From positions 1-7,252 of the forward strand of contig CATXCB010000027.1 of NCBI GenBank assembly GCA_958366705.1: a stretch of DNA of 7,252 bases. Reading direction: 5' to 3'. The notes under the pieces are model-generated. The model saw only the letters and a program-made list of their open reading frames with translations. It was not told where the DNA came from and did no database searches. Source of the DNA: an uncultured bacterium. Its GTDB lineage: Bacteria; Cyanobacteriota; Vampirovibrionia; Gastranaerophilales; Gastranaerophilaceae. A program made the position numbers and the translations under genes. Positions 5,759 through 7,252 of the stretch are shown here, in pieces. Numbering within the stretch: the stretch's first letter is position 1; every line of letters starts with the position of its first letter.

Positions 5759-6999
5759 AATATATGAGAAAGTTACTTTTATTATTGTCTTTGGCACTTC
5801 TCTTTTCATGTAATGAAGAAGAGTGTTCTCAAAAACAAATTTCCCCGACAATAAATGAAAATAATTTCAGCGTGGGGAAAAACGATATAGAAAAAGTTGT
5901 TAATGGTTATTTATATGAACCTAACACAAGATCCCCTAATAATACTTATCGGATTATTAGTATTGATTCCATAAATGCACAAGATATTATAACAAGGGGG
6001 GCAATGGGAATAAAGGAGTCCAAGAATTTACTGTATTTTGTAAAAATATCAGACGGGTCTACAGTTGTTGTGGCAGGTGATAAACGGGCAGAACCTGTTT
6101 ATGCACATTTCAATAATTTGGATTTAAAGTTTAATAATGGAAAACTAATAGAGCAAGAAAAGATACCAGAATCTTTCCTCTTTATGATTGGCGTATCAGC
6201 AACATCTGTTTTAAATCGGATTGATACAGAAGTTTCCATTAACTCCCATTGGAATTTATCTGAAACAAGAAGCTCAGAAAACTACGGAGATATTGTGCCT
6301 TCAAAATGTTTTGTAGCGTGGGGACAAGGAAATCCCTTTAATCTAAAGTCACCAGCATCAAATGGGAAATATGCAGATAATGGTCAGGCGGCTGCAGGTT
6401 GTGTACCAATTGCTGTAGCCCAGGCATTGACAGTGCTCAAGAATGATTTTAATGTGTTTAAGGGATATGAATTAAAAACTTCTTGGAGTAAATTAAGGAC
6501 AAATGAGTATGACTTTTTATTTACCGGCCAAAATGAAAAAGATGACATTTCAAATATTGTTAAGAAAATTGCAGAAAATATTGGAGTATCATACAATAAA
6601 GACGGTTCTGCCGGAGCCGATACAAAAGACGCTGTAAGATTCTTGGATGATTATTTGGGAGGGATGTTTAGTTATGACACCGATTGGAGTAATATCAGCA
6701 ATAACATGAAACGTAATTCATATGGCATTTCATTCTTGTCAGGTAAAAAGCGTAGCAATGGCTGGCTGTGGAAAAAATTAGGTATAAATATACCTAGTTC
6801 AGGGCATTGCATGTTATTAGATGGTTACAAAATAAAGAATGGGCAAACTCTATATTATATAAATTTTGGTTGGGATGGTTTTGGGAATGGTTACTTCCTA
6901 TATGATGACAAAACATGGCATGAAGAAGCGCAGTCTCAATATGATCTTAGAATGAAAGTATATAACTTTCATATAGATACGGACTACGATGATTTTTGA
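5755..6999 (+). CDS. C10 family cysteine protease (streptopain/SpeB-like), lipoprotein zymogen
   Basis: The 414-aa product has a lipoprotein signal (Cys19, lipobox LFSC, then NEEE), so it is probably anchored on the cell surface. A SpeB-type inhibitory prodomain spans about 40-165 and contains VAGDKRAEPVYAHF (106-119). The mature papain-fold domain follows SETRSSENY (169-177) and opens with WGQGNPFN (189-196), as in SpeB. Catalytic Cys216 is in QAAAGCVPIAVAQ, His351 in SSGHCMLLDGYK, and Asn370 precedes FGWDGFGNGYF (371-381), matching NWGWGG of SpeB except that the first Trp is Phe371. All catalytic residues are present, so it should be active as a broad-specificity endopeptidase. Length fits Bacteroides C10 proteases. 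The start overlaps the small lipoprotein gene by four bases; an ATG at 5764 (MRKLLLL) is an equally good start. A strong hairpin follows 43 bases after the stop. Confidence 0.92.
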   Translation: MKYMRKLLLLLSLALLFSCNEEECSQKQISPTINENNFSVGKNDIEKVVNGYLYEPNTRSPNNTYRIISIDSINAQDIITRGAMGIKESKNLLYFVKISDGSTVVVAGDKRAEPVYAHFNNLDLKFNNGKLIEQEKIPESFLFMIGVSATSVLNRIDTEVSINSHWNLSETRSSENYGDIVPSKCFVAWGQGNPFNLKSPASNGKYADNGQAAAGCVPIAVAQALTVLKNDFNVFKGYELKTSWSKLRTNEYDFLFTGQNEKDDISNIVKKIAENIGVSYNKDGSAGADTKDAVRFLDDYLGGMFSYDTDWSNISNNMKRNSYGISFLSGKKRSNGWLWKKLGINIPSSGHCMLLDGYKIKNGQTLYYINFGWDGFGNGYFLYDDKTWHEEAQSQYDLRMKVYNFHIDTDYDDF

Positions 7000-7042
7000 T
7001 ATGCGTTCCTTTTTCTGATAAGACAGATATGTAACTAATGAA

Positions 7043-7071
7043 ATAGGGGCTACTTTTTGAATAGCCCCTAT
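7043..7071 (+). terminator. Hairpin terminator after the C10 cassette
   Basis: Bases 7043-7052 and 7062-7071 form a perfect 10-bp stem (ATAGGGGCTA with TAGCCCCTAT) around a 9-base loop containing five T. It lies 43 bases after the protease stop and is by far the most GC-rich hairpin nearby. No clear T-run follows on either side, so it may act as an RNA 3' end or a factor-assisted terminator. Confidence 0.7.
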
Positions 7072-7149
7072 ATCACACTTCACTCAATGAAATATGTGAA
7101 TATGAAAGCAATAAACAAATACCCAGGAAAAGCTATGAAAGAAAGGACA

Positions 7150-7174
7150 GGAAGAATATGTTTTTTATTCTTCC
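7150..7174. terminator. Second hairpin, possible terminator
   Basis: Bases 7150-7157 (GGAAGAAT) pair with 7167-7174 (ATTCTTCC) around a 9-base loop holding six T. A run of six T follows at 7181-7186, six bases after the stem. This could be a back-up terminator for the cassette. It falls within a 33-codon open frame (7087-7188) that I do not regard as a gene. Confidence 0.45.
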
Positions 7175-7252
7175 CGTTAGTTTTTTAGAGCACTAATATG
7201 AATTAGTCAAGACTTAATCTGACAGTTACGTATAAAAAGAATAAATTTGTAA

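Noticed and set aside
7087..7188. 33-codon open frame after the cassette (starts MKYVNMKAINKYPGK)
   Set aside because: It lies beyond the strong hairpin at 7043-7071, its 3' part is a hairpin plus T-run, and the peptide shows no feature beyond a short hydrophobic end.
1..7252. CRISPR arrays, tRNA/rRNA genes, insertion sequences, phage genes
   Set aside because: No regularly spaced repeats, no cloverleaf or rRNA-like segment, and no transposase or integrase motifs were seen on reading both strands.

Overview
The window looks like a low-GC Bacteroidales chromosome, most likely Bacteroides or a close relative. The DNA is strongly AT-rich and all credible genes lie on the + strand. Starts lack Shine-Dalgarno sequences and sit in A/T-rich stretches. 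Most products begin with a short signal peptide ending in a lipobox Cys followed by acidic residues (CSDD, CSDEE, CNEEE), a Bacteroidetes habit. Two genes belong to the streptopain/SpeB (peptidase C10) family known from Bacteroides.

Layout. Bases 1-445 hold no supported gene. Bases 390-606 hold an imperfect palindrome, an orphan copy of a short conserved module, and a perfect 30-bp palindrome. A first cluster (652-1963) encodes a 279-aa Ig-like lipoprotein, an 88-aa lipoprotein ending in a strict GxxxG glycine zipper, and a 56-aa two-helix membrane protein. A second copy of the short module (1969-2070) leads into a 267-aa exported, probably outer-membrane beta-barrel, protein. A 40-aa lipoprotein and a 322-aa two-part lipoprotein follow.

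The right half is a tightly packed C10 cassette: a C10 paralogue without catalytic residues (4044-5306), a 150-aa small lipoprotein (5306-5758), and an apparently active C10 cysteine protease (5755-6999). The three genes overlap by 1 and 4 bases, so they are almost certainly co-transcribed and translationally coupled. A strong hairpin at 7043-7071 closes the run, and a second hairpin lies at 7150-7174.

How it may work (inference). The last gene makes a surface lipoprotein protease as an inactive zymogen, released by cleavage after Arg at a TRS site before the mature domain. In the upstream paralogue the prodomain is conserved (39 of 64 identical residues in one ungapped stretch), while Cys, His and Asn of the active site are all replaced. 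This suggests a regulatory or decoy role through its prodomain. The lipoprotein encoded between them is placed where Bacteroides C10 loci carry small protease inhibitors. The upstream cluster is not functionally resolved; the glycine-zipper lipoprotein plus small membrane protein and the duplicated mini-ORF module are its most unusual parts.
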